From the NCBI RefSeq assembly GCF_000826545.1, contig NZ_CDME01000002.1, positions 868,001 through 932,000 of the forward strand: a stretch of DNA of 64,000 nucleotides, given 5' to 3'. The position numbers were made by a program, and so were the translations under genes. A model generated the notes under the pieces. The model saw only the letters and a program-made list of their open reading frames with translations, was not told where the DNA came from and searched no databases. Shown here one piece after another: positions 17,773 to 26,387 of this stretch. The stretch comes from Kibdelosporangium sp. MJ126-NF4 (GTDB lineage: Bacteria > Actinomycetota > Actinomycetes > Mycobacteriales > Pseudonocardiaceae). Within the stretch, counting starts at the first letter, position 1. The number at the start of each line of letters is the position of its first letter.

Positions 17773-17917
17773 ATGGATCGTTCGATCACCCAGCGGTGTT
17801 GCCCAGCTTGGTGCTCGATTCGATCCCTTTGCGGGCGATGCGCACGGCGATGCCCTGATCGCGCACCCACCGTCGCAGGTCGATCTGGTCGTATGCCTTG
17901 TCACCGTGGAGCGCAAC
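17773..17917 (-). pseudogene. IS5-family transposase, 5' exon remnant
   Basis: Reads LHGDKAYDQIDLRRWVRDQG through RIARKGIESSTKLG, then, after a one-base deletion, HRWVIERS up to the intron start. This is the DDE core region of an IS5-family transposase. The N-terminal half and left end are missing: the piece stops exactly where the neighbouring DUF2637/HTH frame ends at 17918. The frameshift could be decay or the programmed shift of some IS5 groups. Confidence 0.75.
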
Positions 17918-18858
17918 TTAACTAGAGTCTGATCGCTGGCTGGCGATGGCGTGCGGGTGGTTGGTCGTGTTCGTTGGGGAGTCGGGCGGGTTTGTTGGTG
18001 GGTGGGTGGTGTGGTTTCGTCGTGCGGCGCGGATTTGGTAGCAGCCCCATCGTTCGCTCATGCCGTACATGTTGGCGAGTTCCCGGCCGCTGCAGGGCAG
18101 GCCGTCGGCGAGGGTGGTGAGGTAGCGCTGTCGGGCGGCGTGCCGCAGGGTCTTGCCGTTGTCGTCGTCGCGGTCGGGGACGGCGACGAGTAGCGGCAGG
18201 GGTGCCTTCACGGTTGCCGGGGTAGGACTGGTGTTCGTGCCGACCGTCGGGATGTCGTGCCGTCTTGCCGGGCGGTTGCCGTACTGGGCGGCAAGACGGC
18301 AAGGCCGTGTGCCGCGGGTGGTTGATAAGGGTGTACTGGTTGTGGGGTGGCGTGTTTGGTGCCGAGTTGGTCCATGAGAAGTTCGTAGGCGAGCAGGAGG
18401 GCGATGGGTGGCCAGGCGGCGACCGCGCGGCCGATGAGGGTGGGTTCGGCTGCGGCGATGTTGGCGGCGAGTGATGCCGCGATGCCGAGGATCATGCTGA
18501 CCCAAGCTAGCCAGCTGGCTTTCCTGCCGGTCCGGCGGCGCACGACCATGGTCATGCTGGCCGCGACCACGAGGCCGTCGATGGCCAGTGGTATCAGCCA
18601 GGCGCGCCATTCTTCTCCGGCGCGGGTGGCGAGTTCGTACATGTGCATGAACGACACGACCGCGGCGACGGCGGCGACGACGCTGACCGCGGCGACGGTG
18701 GTGGCGCGTACCGCGTTGCGTGTTGTGGACGGCGAACCGGTCTGGCCTGTGGCGGGCGTCGGGCTGGCTACCGGTCCATGGGTGTCGGCTGGTGTGGTGT
18801 TCGGGGTGTCGGTGGTGGGGTCGGTGACGTCCGCGGTGGCGGTGCGGGGTGTACTCAC
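17918..18858 (-). pseudogene. DUF2637 membrane protein with C-terminal HTH, frameshifted
   Basis: Frame 18858-18208 begins with GTG overlapping the upstream stop (GTGA). It encodes four hydrophobic segments (SVVAAVAAVVSFMHMYELA, WLIPLAIDGLVVAASMTMV, WVSMILGIAASLAANIAAAE, WPPIALLLAYELLMDQL), typical of DUF2637. It then runs into a short basic tail. The expected C-terminal DNA-binding part (GRELANMYGMSERWGCYQIR) sits in another frame, roughly 18230-17918. Joining them needs one shift near 18210-18260. This could be mutation, a sequence error or programmed frameshifting. Such proteins are common in actinomycete integrative elements. It is the last gene of the 21472-18858 gene set and abuts the truncated IS. 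Confidence 0.65.
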
Positions 18859-19325
18859 AAGGGCACCGCCTGGGCGAGGGTGGTCAGTTCGGTGGCTTGA
18901 GTGTCGGTGAGCCCGATGGTGCTGGTGCGTCGTTGGAGGTTGACCTGTCCGGTGATCCAGGCGTGGAATCCTTCGCGCGCTTGGGCGTCGGTCATGTCGA
19001 TGGCGATACCGATTTGCGTCCAGGACTGGACCGCGCCCGCGCGCAGCAGGTCGGCGACGGCGCACCACCGTCCTGCGGTGGCGTCGCGTGCGATTCGCGC
19101 GCCGTAGGCCAGTTCGGCGAAGAGGTCGTCACAGTCCAGGTCGGTCGTGGCGGAGTGCTGAGCGTCGAAGACGCGGGCGCGGGCGTCGGACCACTGTCGC
19201 ACCAGCGAGCTGACCGCTTGAAAGGGAATGGCATGTGGGCTGCGGATCTTCTCGCGGGCCGGTGGGGTGGCGTTGGTCGGCTCGTGCCGCTGCGCGTTCG
19301 GTGGGTTGGTGAACGTCTCGTTCAT
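18855..19325 (-). CDS. Hypothetical protein of the tyrosine-recombinase cassette
   Basis: A 156-aa soluble, mostly helical protein. Features are PFQAVSSLVRQWSDARARVF, an acidic patch DLDCDDLFAELAYGARIARD, and AGRWCAVADLLRAGAVQSWTQ followed by IGIAIDMTDAQAREGFHAW, which has the feel of a helix-turn-helix. The start is ATG 19325. Its stop overlaps the GTG of the DUF2637 gene by four bases, so they are translated together. I do not recognise the family. The gene lies downstream of the integrase on the same strand and may be an element regulator. Confidence 0.55.
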   Translation of the reverse strand: MNETFTNPPNAQRHEPTNATPPAREKIRSPHAIPFQAVSSLVRQWSDARARVFDAQHSATTDLDCDDLFAELAYGARIARDATAGRWCAVADLLRAGAVQSWTQIGIAIDMTDAQAREGFHAWITGQVNLQRRTSTIGLTDTQATELTTLAQAVPL

Positions 19326-19408
19326 GGTTGGGCTCGCTATCCCGTCCGGGCCCTGGCACCGGTGGCGCTGTGGCGGGCGCCAGGGCGTGTGTGGACAAGT
19401 GGGTGAGG

Positions 19409-19933
19409 TCAATGGGGTCGAGGCGTGACGCGGGCAGCGGTTGACGAGGTGTCTGGCGTGGTCCAGGTGTCGGGCTGTGCGCCGTCTCGTCGCAGGGACT
19501 GCTGGAGTTGCTGGGGTGTGGTGTCGAGGGTGTGGGCGAGTTCGTCCCAGGTGACGCCGTGGGCGAGGATGTGCCGCATGACGCCCATTTCGCGGTAGCG
19601 GGCCTCGTCGCGGGCGGCGCGGATCATGTGTGCGGCCGCTATCGCGTCGTTTCGCTCTAACGCTGGGGCGTTGTCCAGTTCGGGCGAGCGCAGAGCGGGC
19701 GGCCCTGCCTTGTAGAGGAACGCGTAGAGCAGGCTGACCGCGTCGATACGGGGAGCGTTGGGGTCGGCGATCCACTGCTTTTCCAGGATGCTGCCGTAGC
19801 GTTCGGCCAACCGGCGGCGGGCGTCCTGCTGCACTCGGTGCCGCAACCGCCACGTCTCGATAGTTGGCCCGGTGTCCATTCCGAACTCCAGACCTGGGTC
19901 GGGGTCCGGGTCGTGGTTAGCGCTGATGGCCAT
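19409..19933 (-). CDS. Hypothetical helical protein with possible C-terminal HTH
   Basis: A 174-aa protein read from ATG 19933, which has a strong GGAGGT seven bases upstream. It overlaps the end of the tyrosine recombinase gene by 17 bases. The sequence is charged and helical (RHRVQQDARRRLAERYGSIL; RNDAIAAAHMIRAARDEARY). The end, HGVTWDELAHTLDTTPQQLQ, resembles a sigma-type or XRE-type HTH with few other landmarks. I do not know the family. Coupling to the recombinase suggests a directionality or regulatory factor, which is inference only. Confidence 0.6.
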   Translation of the reverse strand: MAISANHDPDPDPGLEFGMDTGPTIETWRLRHRVQQDARRRLAERYGSILEKQWIADPNAPRIDAVSLLYAFLYKAGPPALRSPELDNAPALERNDAIAAAHMIRAARDEARYREMGVMRHILAHGVTWDELAHTLDTTPQQLQQSLRRDGAQPDTWTTPDTSSTAARVTPRPH

Positions 19934-20996
19934 GGGAGTCACCTCCGCTCTGCTCGGCGAGCGGGTGAGGTTCGCCGGTGAGCGCGGCGAGAGCGGCGGC
20001 GATCTCGGGGAGGGTGGCACGCACGTAGGTGGCGGTAGCGCCAGGCTCGTTACCGCTGTCGGTGTGCCCGGCGAAGGCGCGGGCAACGGCGTACCCGAAG
20101 TTGCGCTCGACCCACGTCAAAGTGGTGTGTCGCAGCCAATGCGTGGAGATCTGTTGGGTGGCTACCCACGGCAGGTGCTGTCCGATCCGGGACCACAGGT
20201 GGTCGTAACGCCGCCGGGTGATCGGTTGACCGGTGCGATAGCGCAACAGTTGCCCGTCGCGGGGCGCGTGACGTTGTTCGCCGTGGTGCAGGAGGTGGGT
20301 CATCAGGGTGGGCGAGACCGGTTGCCATCGCACGGTTTCGCCCTTTTCCCGAAGAAAGATCAGGCACTGCTCGGGGTCGAGGTCCTGCGGCCGTAGGGCG
20401 AGGGCTCCGGCGCGGCGGCAGGCGGTTTCGGTGTGCAGCCGCAACAGCAACGTATCCAGTGCCGGATCGTTGCCGGTGGTCGCCGCAACGGTGTTGATCT
20501 CGGCCAAGCGGGTATCCGCGACGGCTCGGCGGGTGGAGGGCAACCGGCGGGGTTTGTCGACCTTGCGCGCTGGGTTGTCGTCCTTGTCGATCAGGCCGTC
20601 GTCTTCGGCGTGGCGGTAAAGGCAGCGCAGGGCGGCGATGAGGTGTTCGGCGGCGCTGCGTCCGCCGCGGGAGTTACGCCGGGGGACCACGTTGGCTTTG
20701 ATGTGCTCGACCAGCGCACGCACGTCCGACGGACTGGGTTCGTCCAGCGGGCGCCCGCCCCAGTGCTCGGCGATCCGATTCCAGTAGGAGCCATAGACCC
20801 GCCGGGTGCCCGCGGTGACGGCGGCGGACACGGTCGGGATGTACTCGGCGAACGTCGGCGCTGGCGGTCGGGTGCTGGGTTCGGTGAGTAGGTCCTGTGC
20901 GGACAGTCCCATGCCAGCCAGTACGAGTTTGGCGGCGTCCAGGGCGGCCTGCTTTCCGGTGGCCGTGCCAGTGGTACCGGGTTGGGTGGTGGTCAT
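19917..20996 (-). CDS. Tyrosine recombinase (cassette 1)
   Basis: A 359-aa phage-type integrase. The N-terminal core-binding domain is followed by the catalytic domain with RLHTETACRRAGAL (first catalytic Arg), HWLRHT (His286, Arg289), AFAGHTDSG (His311) and the nucleophile Tyr324 in ATATYVRA. All catalytic residues are present, so it is probably active. Its ATG overlaps the stop of the AbrB-like gene (ATGA). A close paralogue with the same AbrB partner and the same overlap is at 53941-54951. The two share long identical runs such as HWLRHTTLTWVERNFGYA. This could be the integrase of a nested element or a resident recombinase of a conserved gene pair. Confidence 0.9.
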   Translation of the reverse strand: MTTTQPGTTGTATGKQAALDAAKLVLAGMGLSAQDLLTEPSTRPPAPTFAEYIPTVSAAVTAGTRRVYGSYWNRIAEHWGGRPLDEPSPSDVRALVEHIKANVVPRRNSRGGRSAAEHLIAALRCLYRHAEDDGLIDKDDNPARKVDKPRRLPSTRRAVADTRLAEINTVAATTGNDPALDTLLLRLHTETACRRAGALALRPQDLDPEQCLIFLREKGETVRWQPVSPTLMTHLLHHGEQRHAPRDGQLLRYRTGQPITRRRYDHLWSRIGQHLPWVATQQISTHWLRHTTLTWVERNFGYAVARAFAGHTDSGNEPGATATYVRATLPEIAAALAALTGEPHPLAEQSGGDSHGHQR

Positions 20997-21472
20997 AGTG
21001 GGTCACCGCCCACTGCTGGCAGGCTGCCGCGGATGGCGTGGTGGACCGTGCTGAGTGGGTAGACCGTCAGCAGGTCTTCGTCGAGGGTGGCGGCCAACAG
21101 CACTCGGTCGCTTGTTCGCAGACCGCAGCGGGTGCGCAGCACGGCGGGGATGGTGACGTAGGGCTTGTGGCCGAGCGCGAGCATGCCGGTCGGGTCCCGG
21201 CGGGCGATCACCATGCCGGGAGTGCCGGTCAGGGTGAGCCGGTCGCCGACCTGCCAGCCCAAGGCCTGGGTGACGCCACGGTCGGCTACTCGGCCGGAGG
21301 CGTCGATTCGGCCCATGCCGTAGATCACGTCCACCGGCGGTGGTATGGGCGGTGGTGGTGGAACGGCCAGCGGCAACGTTCGAGCGGTGCGTGTTCTGGC
21401 TGGGTCAGTGGACCGCGACGACGGCGTGCCGGTCGACCACGGGATGACGGGAGCCACGACAGACTCGATCAT
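20993..21472 (-). CDS. AbrB/MazE-like DNA-binding protein (cassette 1)
   Basis: About 159 aa. The Pro-rich N-terminal third (PLAVPPPPPIPPPVDVIYGM) is followed by a swapped-hairpin-like domain: MGRIDASGRVADRGVTQALG, GDRLTLTGTPGMVIARRD, and VTIPAVLRTRCGLRTSDRVL. The last has the form of an AbrB/SpoVT strand (V-x-IPA-x-R). Such proteins act as transition-state regulators or antitoxins. The ATG at 21472 is chosen; an in-frame GTG at 21484 is also possible. It directly precedes and overlaps the recombinase, and the same arrangement is repeated at 54948-55421. Likely a regulator of the recombinase. Confidence 0.7.
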   Translation of the reverse strand: MIESVVAPVIPWSTGTPSSRSTDPARTRTARTLPLAVPPPPPIPPPVDVIYGMGRIDASGRVADRGVTQALGWQVGDRLTLTGTPGMVIARRDPTGMLALGHKPYVTIPAVLRTRCGLRTSDRVLLAATLDEDLLTVYPLSTVHHAIRGSLPAVGGDPL

Positions 21473-21781
21473 GACTGCCCCCACGAAGAGGGGCTGAACC
21501 AGCTATCTGCGAGGTCACCGTGAAGGTGTTCAAGTACCTGTCGCTGATGGGGAAATCTCACCAGTTCTTGTGTCCGAGGCGCGATTTGCGCACTATTCAC
21601 CCGTCTACAACTTTAGCAGAGTATGCCAAGTAGTTGTAGATGTCTGACTTTCCCGTGAGAGACTGTATCGTCCCGCGCCGCCGGGCAGGTTGGCTTATAA
21701 AGAGTTGTCGAGACGTCAGCCTTGTTGTTGCCGTAGTCCTGGCGATCTGATGTGAATTGTATTCACAAGCCATAATCCCGA
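21473..21781. other. Intergenic, composition shift to AT-rich DNA
   Basis: About 310 bases without a supported gene. GC content drops clearly here, and the AT-rich stretch continues to about 25.4 kb, marking the edge of a separately acquired block. The region should carry the promoter of the AbrB/recombinase gene set. Confidence 0.45.
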
Positions 21782-22525
21782 CTACGGCATGAATCCTTCA
21801 AAATATTCATGAAACTTGTCGCCGTCGCACGTTCGGCCAGCGACAATGATAACTGGGTTACTGTGTGTCCATGTGCGAGCACGGTATCGGTGCCCTATAA
21901 TAACTGCCTCATCTGGCTCAAGCTCGTCAATTTCGCTGCGGTTTATCACCGCATGGCTTGCTGGCAAATAGGCGTCTTCATTACTCCTGTTTGATTCAAT
22001 ACGTAGGTCATTGAGGTACACGCCGGAGCGGTTGGTAAGAACGAAATTACCCCCCTTGATTTCGTGGACCTCGACATATTCTACACGGCGAGCCGAGCTG
22101 CAAACTTCTTCTGTGAAATTCGCAAGCGTAAGAGAGCTAAGCTCAGCGGTTTCCGGTATATCAACCCACCCTTTATTCAGCTCACTTTTGAGTCTCTCGG
22201 TTAGGTTGCACCAGAACAATTTGTTCTGTTTCGCGTCATGAACAACTCCAATTACAGGTACCCGGCTTTGCTCCCAGTCGTCCCTGTGTGTGCCCACCGG
22301 TATGGCGTAGCCGTTAGTGCGTTTGTACTTTTGGCCGCTCTTGACTTGGATTGCGATTGTGTATCCAGTACGCTGGCCTTTGTCAACGAAATTGACATAC
22401 ATATCTTCCCCGTAGTCGTTATTGCCGTCAATCTCATGAACGATGTGATCGTGTTGTTCGAGCAGGGTTCTTAGCGCGTTTACGCCAGCACGCTCGATGC
22501 GTCGGTTTGGATTGATGCGTGCCAC
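21782..22525 (-). CDS. DUF4365-like PD-(D/E)xK nuclease protein
   Basis: A 247-aa protein from GTG 22525, with GGGGGCC upstream; a TTG at 22561 is a weaker start. The N-terminal core reads NNDYGEDMYVNF (Asp41 region) and YTIAIQVKSG (Gln60, Lys62). This is the E-D-QxK layout of DUF4365-type nucleases, in which Gln replaces the usual Glu. A DDWEQSRVPVIGVVHD segment follows, as in that family. The C-terminal ~110 residues are an unknown beta-rich domain. Clearly AT-rich compared with flanking genes. It follows the membrane protein and nucleoid-associated-like genes on the same strand, 205 bases downstream. Likely a nuclease effector; the partner relation is inferred from context. Confidence 0.7.
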   Translation of the reverse strand: MARINPNRRIERAGVNALRTLLEQHDHIVHEIDGNNDYGEDMYVNFVDKGQRTGYTIAIQVKSGQKYKRTNGYAIPVGTHRDDWEQSRVPVIGVVHDAKQNKLFWCNLTERLKSELNKGWVDIPETAELSSLTLANFTEEVCSSARRVEYVEVHEIKGGNFVLTNRSGVYLNDLRIESNRSNEDAYLPASHAVINRSEIDELEPDEAVIIGHRYRARTWTHSNPVIIVAGRTCDGDKFHEYFEGFMP

Positions 22526-22730
22526 GTGAGGCCCCCTTGTTCGCCTACCTAAGACTAGCAAGTGTAGCGTCTGGTCTCACCGGTTTGACGCTGCGGGAAG
22601 CATCTTGGCGTGACCTGTAACTTTGGACTCCTTGTCGCCGAATGTGATAGTTTGGTGGTAGTCCTGCAATATCGCATGGAGGCGGTGTCGGGGGGCAAAT
22701 TCTAAGGAAATGGAATTTTAAGCTTCTGAT

Positions 22731-24251
22731 CTACGGGTACGCCCAAATGACAATTGCTAGCGCAAGCATTGCATATATGGCGGGAATTGCAACTCGCACA
22801 GTGACAATTCGCTTCCGTGTGGCTCTTACGCTGACCGAATTGGCAACCGAGGCTATTTGCTGCTCCGTCAGCAACGATGCGCTCTGGCGTATGTCGTGGT
22901 CAAGGTTCTTGATTTGCAACGATAGTAGTGGGCCTTCTACGAAAAGTGCTACTATGGTCAAAACGAGGAAGAATCCAGCGATAAATAGCATCAGTAGTCG
23001 GCTCGCATCGTTAGAGATCACTCGGCTTGCATTGGCAATTGTGACTGCTCCGACGGCGACTAAACCGGCAAGAAATCTCTCCATTGATGACTTTATGAGG
23101 TCTTGTGAAGATTTTAGGCCTTGACGGACTGTCTCATTGGCTTGGTTGTAGGCATCTCTTGAGCTTTTAATCACTTCGGCTACAGCATCACTTCGTAGCC
23201 CAATGTAGACAACCTCGGCGCTTGCCTTGATGTCCACCGTGTGTAGGAATGGGTCGTCGCGGTCGTACAGGCTCACGACCTGGCTTATGGCGAGCAATCT
23301 GTCAGGGCTAGCTTCTTGGAAGGCCCATTCACGGAGATTTAAAGTGTTCGAGATGGCGTTTGTGTTCAAGCTATCGAGCGGCGGAAGCTCAAAGGTCACA
23401 CGCCTAAATCCCTGAAACTCAATTTGAACCCCCATCTCTGAGGCTTGAATTTTTGATGCAAGTGATACCCAGGTGGAAAGTGATGCAGTCGCTCTGCAAT
23501 AGTTTATTATGTCATTCCAGAGTGTCGTCGAGTTGGTATCGAAAGGCTTAGAGATGAGAAGACAATATGCGTGAACAAGGCTGGAAATTTGACGCGCGCA
23601 TTCACCCGGCAACGGGACAGCAGGAGGCGGTATTGCGAGTTGACGCAATCCGTCTATGGTGGCGAAGCTAACGGTGCCGAGATGCACTGGCGAGGCGCGC
23701 CCCGTCAGAGATATATAGATCCGCCGGCAATTTCCCGAAGGAACCAGTCGTGTCAGATTCTTGAAGCCGGTCTCTTGGAAGTGCGCTGAGATGGCCCTTG
23801 AATTGGTAGCTACGACTATCTCAATATTTTCGGGCAAGCCATCGATAGACGCTTCCGGTTCCAAAAATGCGGTGATTACCCATTCCAGGGGAAGTAGTAA
23901 GGCGGCTACAACGTCACCTTCCCTGGCAAGGTGCGCGTTATCAACTTCGTCGCCTTCGAATAGGGTAGATGGATCTGAGTTTGGAGTACCGACAACCTCC
24001 AGTTTTCCCTGCACAGTTCGCAAGCGGAGATACTCGCCAGAGATGGTGCCAACTACTTCCAGCTCTACGATGCGTGGGTCAATTTCGTTGATTCGGTTAA
24101 TATCTGCATGAACATCTACAGAGACTCTAGTTAAACGTATGTCTCCTACAGAATCGCGAATCTGCCAGCCATCCCTTAGGAGATCGCTAATCTTATCATT
24201 CAGTTTCCCTAACGCTGAAAGGTCGACAACAAAGAAGTCGGCATCAACCAT
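22731..24251 (-). CDS. Membrane protein of unknown family with long cytoplasmic sensor-like region
   Basis: A 506-aa protein. Residues 1-370 are soluble and mixed alpha/beta. They are followed by a helical, possibly coiled-coil stretch (DAYNQANETVRQGLKSSQDL) and then hydrophobic segments at about 390-405, 415-440 (LLMLFIAGFFLVLTIVALFV) and 480-503 (IPAIYAMLALAIVIWAYP). No enzyme motif is visible. The start ATG 24251 shares its first base with the stop of the upstream nucleoid-associated-like gene (TAATG), so the two are coupled. AT-rich. I do not recognise the family. In this coupling it could be a membrane effector controlled by the upstream protein; that is speculation. Confidence 0.65.
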   Translation of the reverse strand: MVDADFFVVDLSALGKLNDKISDLLRDGWQIRDSVGDIRLTRVSVDVHADINRINEIDPRIVELEVVGTISGEYLRLRTVQGKLEVVGTPNSDPSTLFEGDEVDNAHLAREGDVVAALLLPLEWVITAFLEPEASIDGLPENIEIVVATNSRAISAHFQETGFKNLTRLVPSGNCRRIYISLTGRASPVHLGTVSFATIDGLRQLAIPPPAVPLPGECARQISSLVHAYCLLISKPFDTNSTTLWNDIINYCRATASLSTWVSLASKIQASEMGVQIEFQGFRRVTFELPPLDSLNTNAISNTLNLREWAFQEASPDRLLAISQVVSLYDRDDPFLHTVDIKASAEVVYIGLRSDAVAEVIKSSRDAYNQANETVRQGLKSSQDLIKSSMERFLAGLVAVGAVTIANASRVISNDASRLLMLFIAGFFLVLTIVALFVEGPLLSLQIKNLDHDIRQSASLLTEQQIASVANSVSVRATRKRIVTVRVAIPAIYAMLALAIVIWAYP

Positions 24252-25180
24252 TACACGCCCATTTCGGGTTGTGTTCTAGTGCTGACTATAATCTGCCAGC
24301 CCTGCCGTTCGGGGTCAGGTGCAACTTTGACATTTGTCATCAGTGCGGGTGGTACACGAACTTCGATGCCGTCAGCGCGCCAGATAAGTGGCTTTGTAGC
24401 TACCTTGTTGGTTCTGATTAGGCCAGCGGGTTGGCTACTTTCGGAAGCCTCACGGGCAGCCTGCTGGAGTTCGGGGAAACCGTTTAATGACAATTCACTA
24501 AGTACGTCGTCTAATGGTCCTACCAATGTTACCGCTTTGCTAAGTGCTTCGTGTTGACGGTCGGGCGGCACCTCTTCGAGAATAGTTCTAGTTAGATTTG
24601 CTTCTGCTTCGAGTGAGCGCGGGCTGACTTCTATGTCAAAAGCAGCTTGAAAATACTTTGCAGAACTGGCGTCTACAACGATTGCATCACTGACAGCGCG
24701 GACGTCTGGCCATGAAAATGCCTTTTGCAGTTTTCCTGGCTCAGGGAGGAGCTCTTTAAGTACCTGAAGTGTGACTTTACCCGTTGCAACACTCATTCGA
24801 GCTGCTTCGACAACGGCATCGAGCTTAAGTACGGTGATATAACCTGGTTCGCCTATTTCGTCGGCGGTATGAACCACTGCGAACACGCAGTCACTCGCAT
24901 TGGTTGAAGTGGCCATAGCAGCTACTAGTGCATCTTGAAGCACTTTCGCCGAGGCTTCGAACTTTTGTTCGTCTAGCGTTCTAAGGCTGTCCAAGAGTGA
25001 CGGCATGTTAGAGCCCTGCCTGAACCGGCTTCTTACGGTCGTGTCTCTCACCGTGCGGACCTTGCCGACGTGGCGGGTCAGGAAGTCAGCCTCATCTGGC
25101 CCGAAGGTCACGATGGCTGGTTCGATCACAGTTTGACCACGTGCCTGAATCACTCCGAGTGCCACTTTGCGTACGTCCAT
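24251..25180 (-). CDS. Nucleoid-associated protein (NdpA/YejK)-like
   Basis: A 309-aa protein. The segment CVFAVVHTADEIGEPGYITV followed by LKLDAVVEAARM matches the core of 37-kDa nucleoid-associated proteins (NA37, NdpA/YejK), which bind bacterial nucleoids. The C-terminal part (GIEVRVPPALMTNVKVAPDP) is also like that family. It is first in an AT-rich minus-strand gene set: a membrane protein overlaps its stop, and a DUF4365-like nuclease follows. NA37 homologues outside the chromosome core are often found in defence and mobile islands. The region 25181-25413 upstream is AT-rich and non-coding and should hold the promoter. The family call is moderate. Confidence 0.6.
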   Translation of the reverse strand: MDVRKVALGVIQARGQTVIEPAIVTFGPDEADFLTRHVGKVRTVRDTTVRSRFRQGSNMPSLLDSLRTLDEQKFEASAKVLQDALVAAMATSTNASDCVFAVVHTADEIGEPGYITVLKLDAVVEAARMSVATGKVTLQVLKELLPEPGKLQKAFSWPDVRAVSDAIVVDASSAKYFQAAFDIEVSPRSLEAEANLTRTILEEVPPDRQHEALSKAVTLVGPLDDVLSELSLNGFPELQQAAREASESSQPAGLIRTNKVATKPLIWRADGIEVRVPPALMTNVKVAPDPERQGWQIIVSTRTQPEMGV

Positions 25181-25413
25181 ATGGCAGTTATCGGCGCGTT
25201 ACGCACCTTCATAACCCCGACTCGGGCGCTATGTAAGTTGATATTGGTTAGTTGCCTGGTCGTAACGCGAATGTACCTTTCATGTAGGTCAAATTGTGAC
25301 GAATATGCGAAAAGCGGAACGCGTGTTCGATGATGTTCTTAAGTGTAAACGCATCTCAGGATGTTCGCTCAAGTGTTGTCGAAGCCGTCATTCGTTCAGT
25401 TGTCCGAGGCGGC

Positions 25414-25908
25414 TCAGATAGAAACGATGGTGAAAGTAGCCGATGGTACGACCCGCTCACAGCTGTAGAGCATGTGCCAGGCAAGGTGGCCTGGTCCGTG
25501 TTTTGCTGGTTGGAGGCGGGTTTGAGTGATGCCGAGAGCAGCATTGGGGGTGGTGGCGATGCGTTTGGGTTCGGCGGTGTAGAGGGCGATGGCGAAGGCG
25601 AGGAGGTCTGTGCGGAGGTCTTCGTCGAGGCGTCGGTCGAGGCCGACTGTGGCGCAGAGTTTGTCGTTGTCGTCGAGGGCGAGGGTGATGGCGGCGCCGA
25701 GTTCTTCGGGGATGTCGTGGGGGAAGTCGAAGACGTCGATGTTCGCCGCGGCTGCGAGGGCTACGACGCGGAGGTATGGCGTTGGCTTGGTGAGTGCGCC
25801 GTCGGCGGGGTAGTTGGGCAGGTTTGCCGGAGTGGGGCGTGTGAGTGGAACTCCGCAGTCAGGGCATGGGGTGGCTTTCTGGCGTGAGTTGGTGCGGCGG
25901 GTGGGCAT
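25414..25908 (-). CDS. Hypothetical element protein with N-terminal CxxC
   Basis: A 164-aa protein. The N-terminus has CPDCGVPLTRP, half of a zinc ribbon. The middle (LRVVALAAAANIDVFDFPHD, then PEELGAAITLALDDNDKLCA) is helical. No catalytic motif is seen. It is the most downstream of three small minus-strand genes (26627-25414) that face away from the regulator at 27093. I do not recognise the family; the codon bias supports it as a real gene. Probably an element accessory protein. Confidence 0.5.
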   Translation of the reverse strand: MPTRRTNSRQKATPCPDCGVPLTRPTPANLPNYPADGALTKPTPYLRVVALAAAANIDVFDFPHDIPEELGAAITLALDDNDKLCATVGLDRRLDEDLRTDLLAFAIALYTAEPKRIATTPNAALGITQTRLQPAKHGPGHLAWHMLYSCERVVPSATFTIVSI

Positions 25909-26004
25909 GCGTTGTCCTTGGGGCTGGTCATGAACGTGTGTAGGCGGCGGGGCGTGGTGCCCCGCCGCCTGCTGCTGGGAGTGCTGGGAGTTGTGGTGTG
26001 TGAG

Positions 26005-26349
26005 TCAGTTGTCGGTGTCGGGTGGGGCTGGTTTGGCGGTGGTCCAGATGAGGTGTGATGTGGCGCTGGGGCCGGTGCGGACGTAGTTGAGTGCGTTGTC
26101 GGCGGTGGCGAGGGAGAAGTGGGTGTTGCCGTTGGCGGTGACCATGTAGGCGCTGTCGTCGAAGTCCATGCCCCATGCGGCGATGACGGGTTCTTCGGGG
26201 CCGTCGAATTCGAAGGCGACGGCGAAGAGACGGGGTGCCTGGTCTGCCACCAGTCGAGCGAGCTGGTCGTCGATGTCGTCGGTGAGGGGTTCGGGGTCAG
26301 AGGGGGCCGGGGTGTGCTGGTCTGTGTCGTGCTGGTTGGTGTTGGGCAA
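26005..26349 (-). CDS. Small acidic hypothetical protein
   Basis: About 114 aa, read from TTG 26349 with GGAGCT upstream. The N-terminus is Asp/Pro-rich and disordered (NTNQHDTDQHTPAPSDPEPL). It is followed by a compact domain: RLFAVAFEFDGPEEPVIAAW, then GMDFDDSAYMVTANGNTHFS and LNYVRTGPSATSHLIW. Upstream in-frame sequence is Arg/His-rich shadow coding, so it is excluded. No family is recognised. It lies between two other small genes on the same strand. Confidence 0.5.
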   Translation of the reverse strand: MPNTNQHDTDQHTPAPSDPEPLTDDIDDQLARLVADQAPRLFAVAFEFDGPEEPVIAAWGMDFDDSAYMVTANGNTHFSLATADNALNYVRTGPSATSHLIWTTAKPAPPDTDN

Positions 26350-26387
26350 GGTGAGCTCCAAGCGGTGATGGTGGTGTGGGTGGGCTG

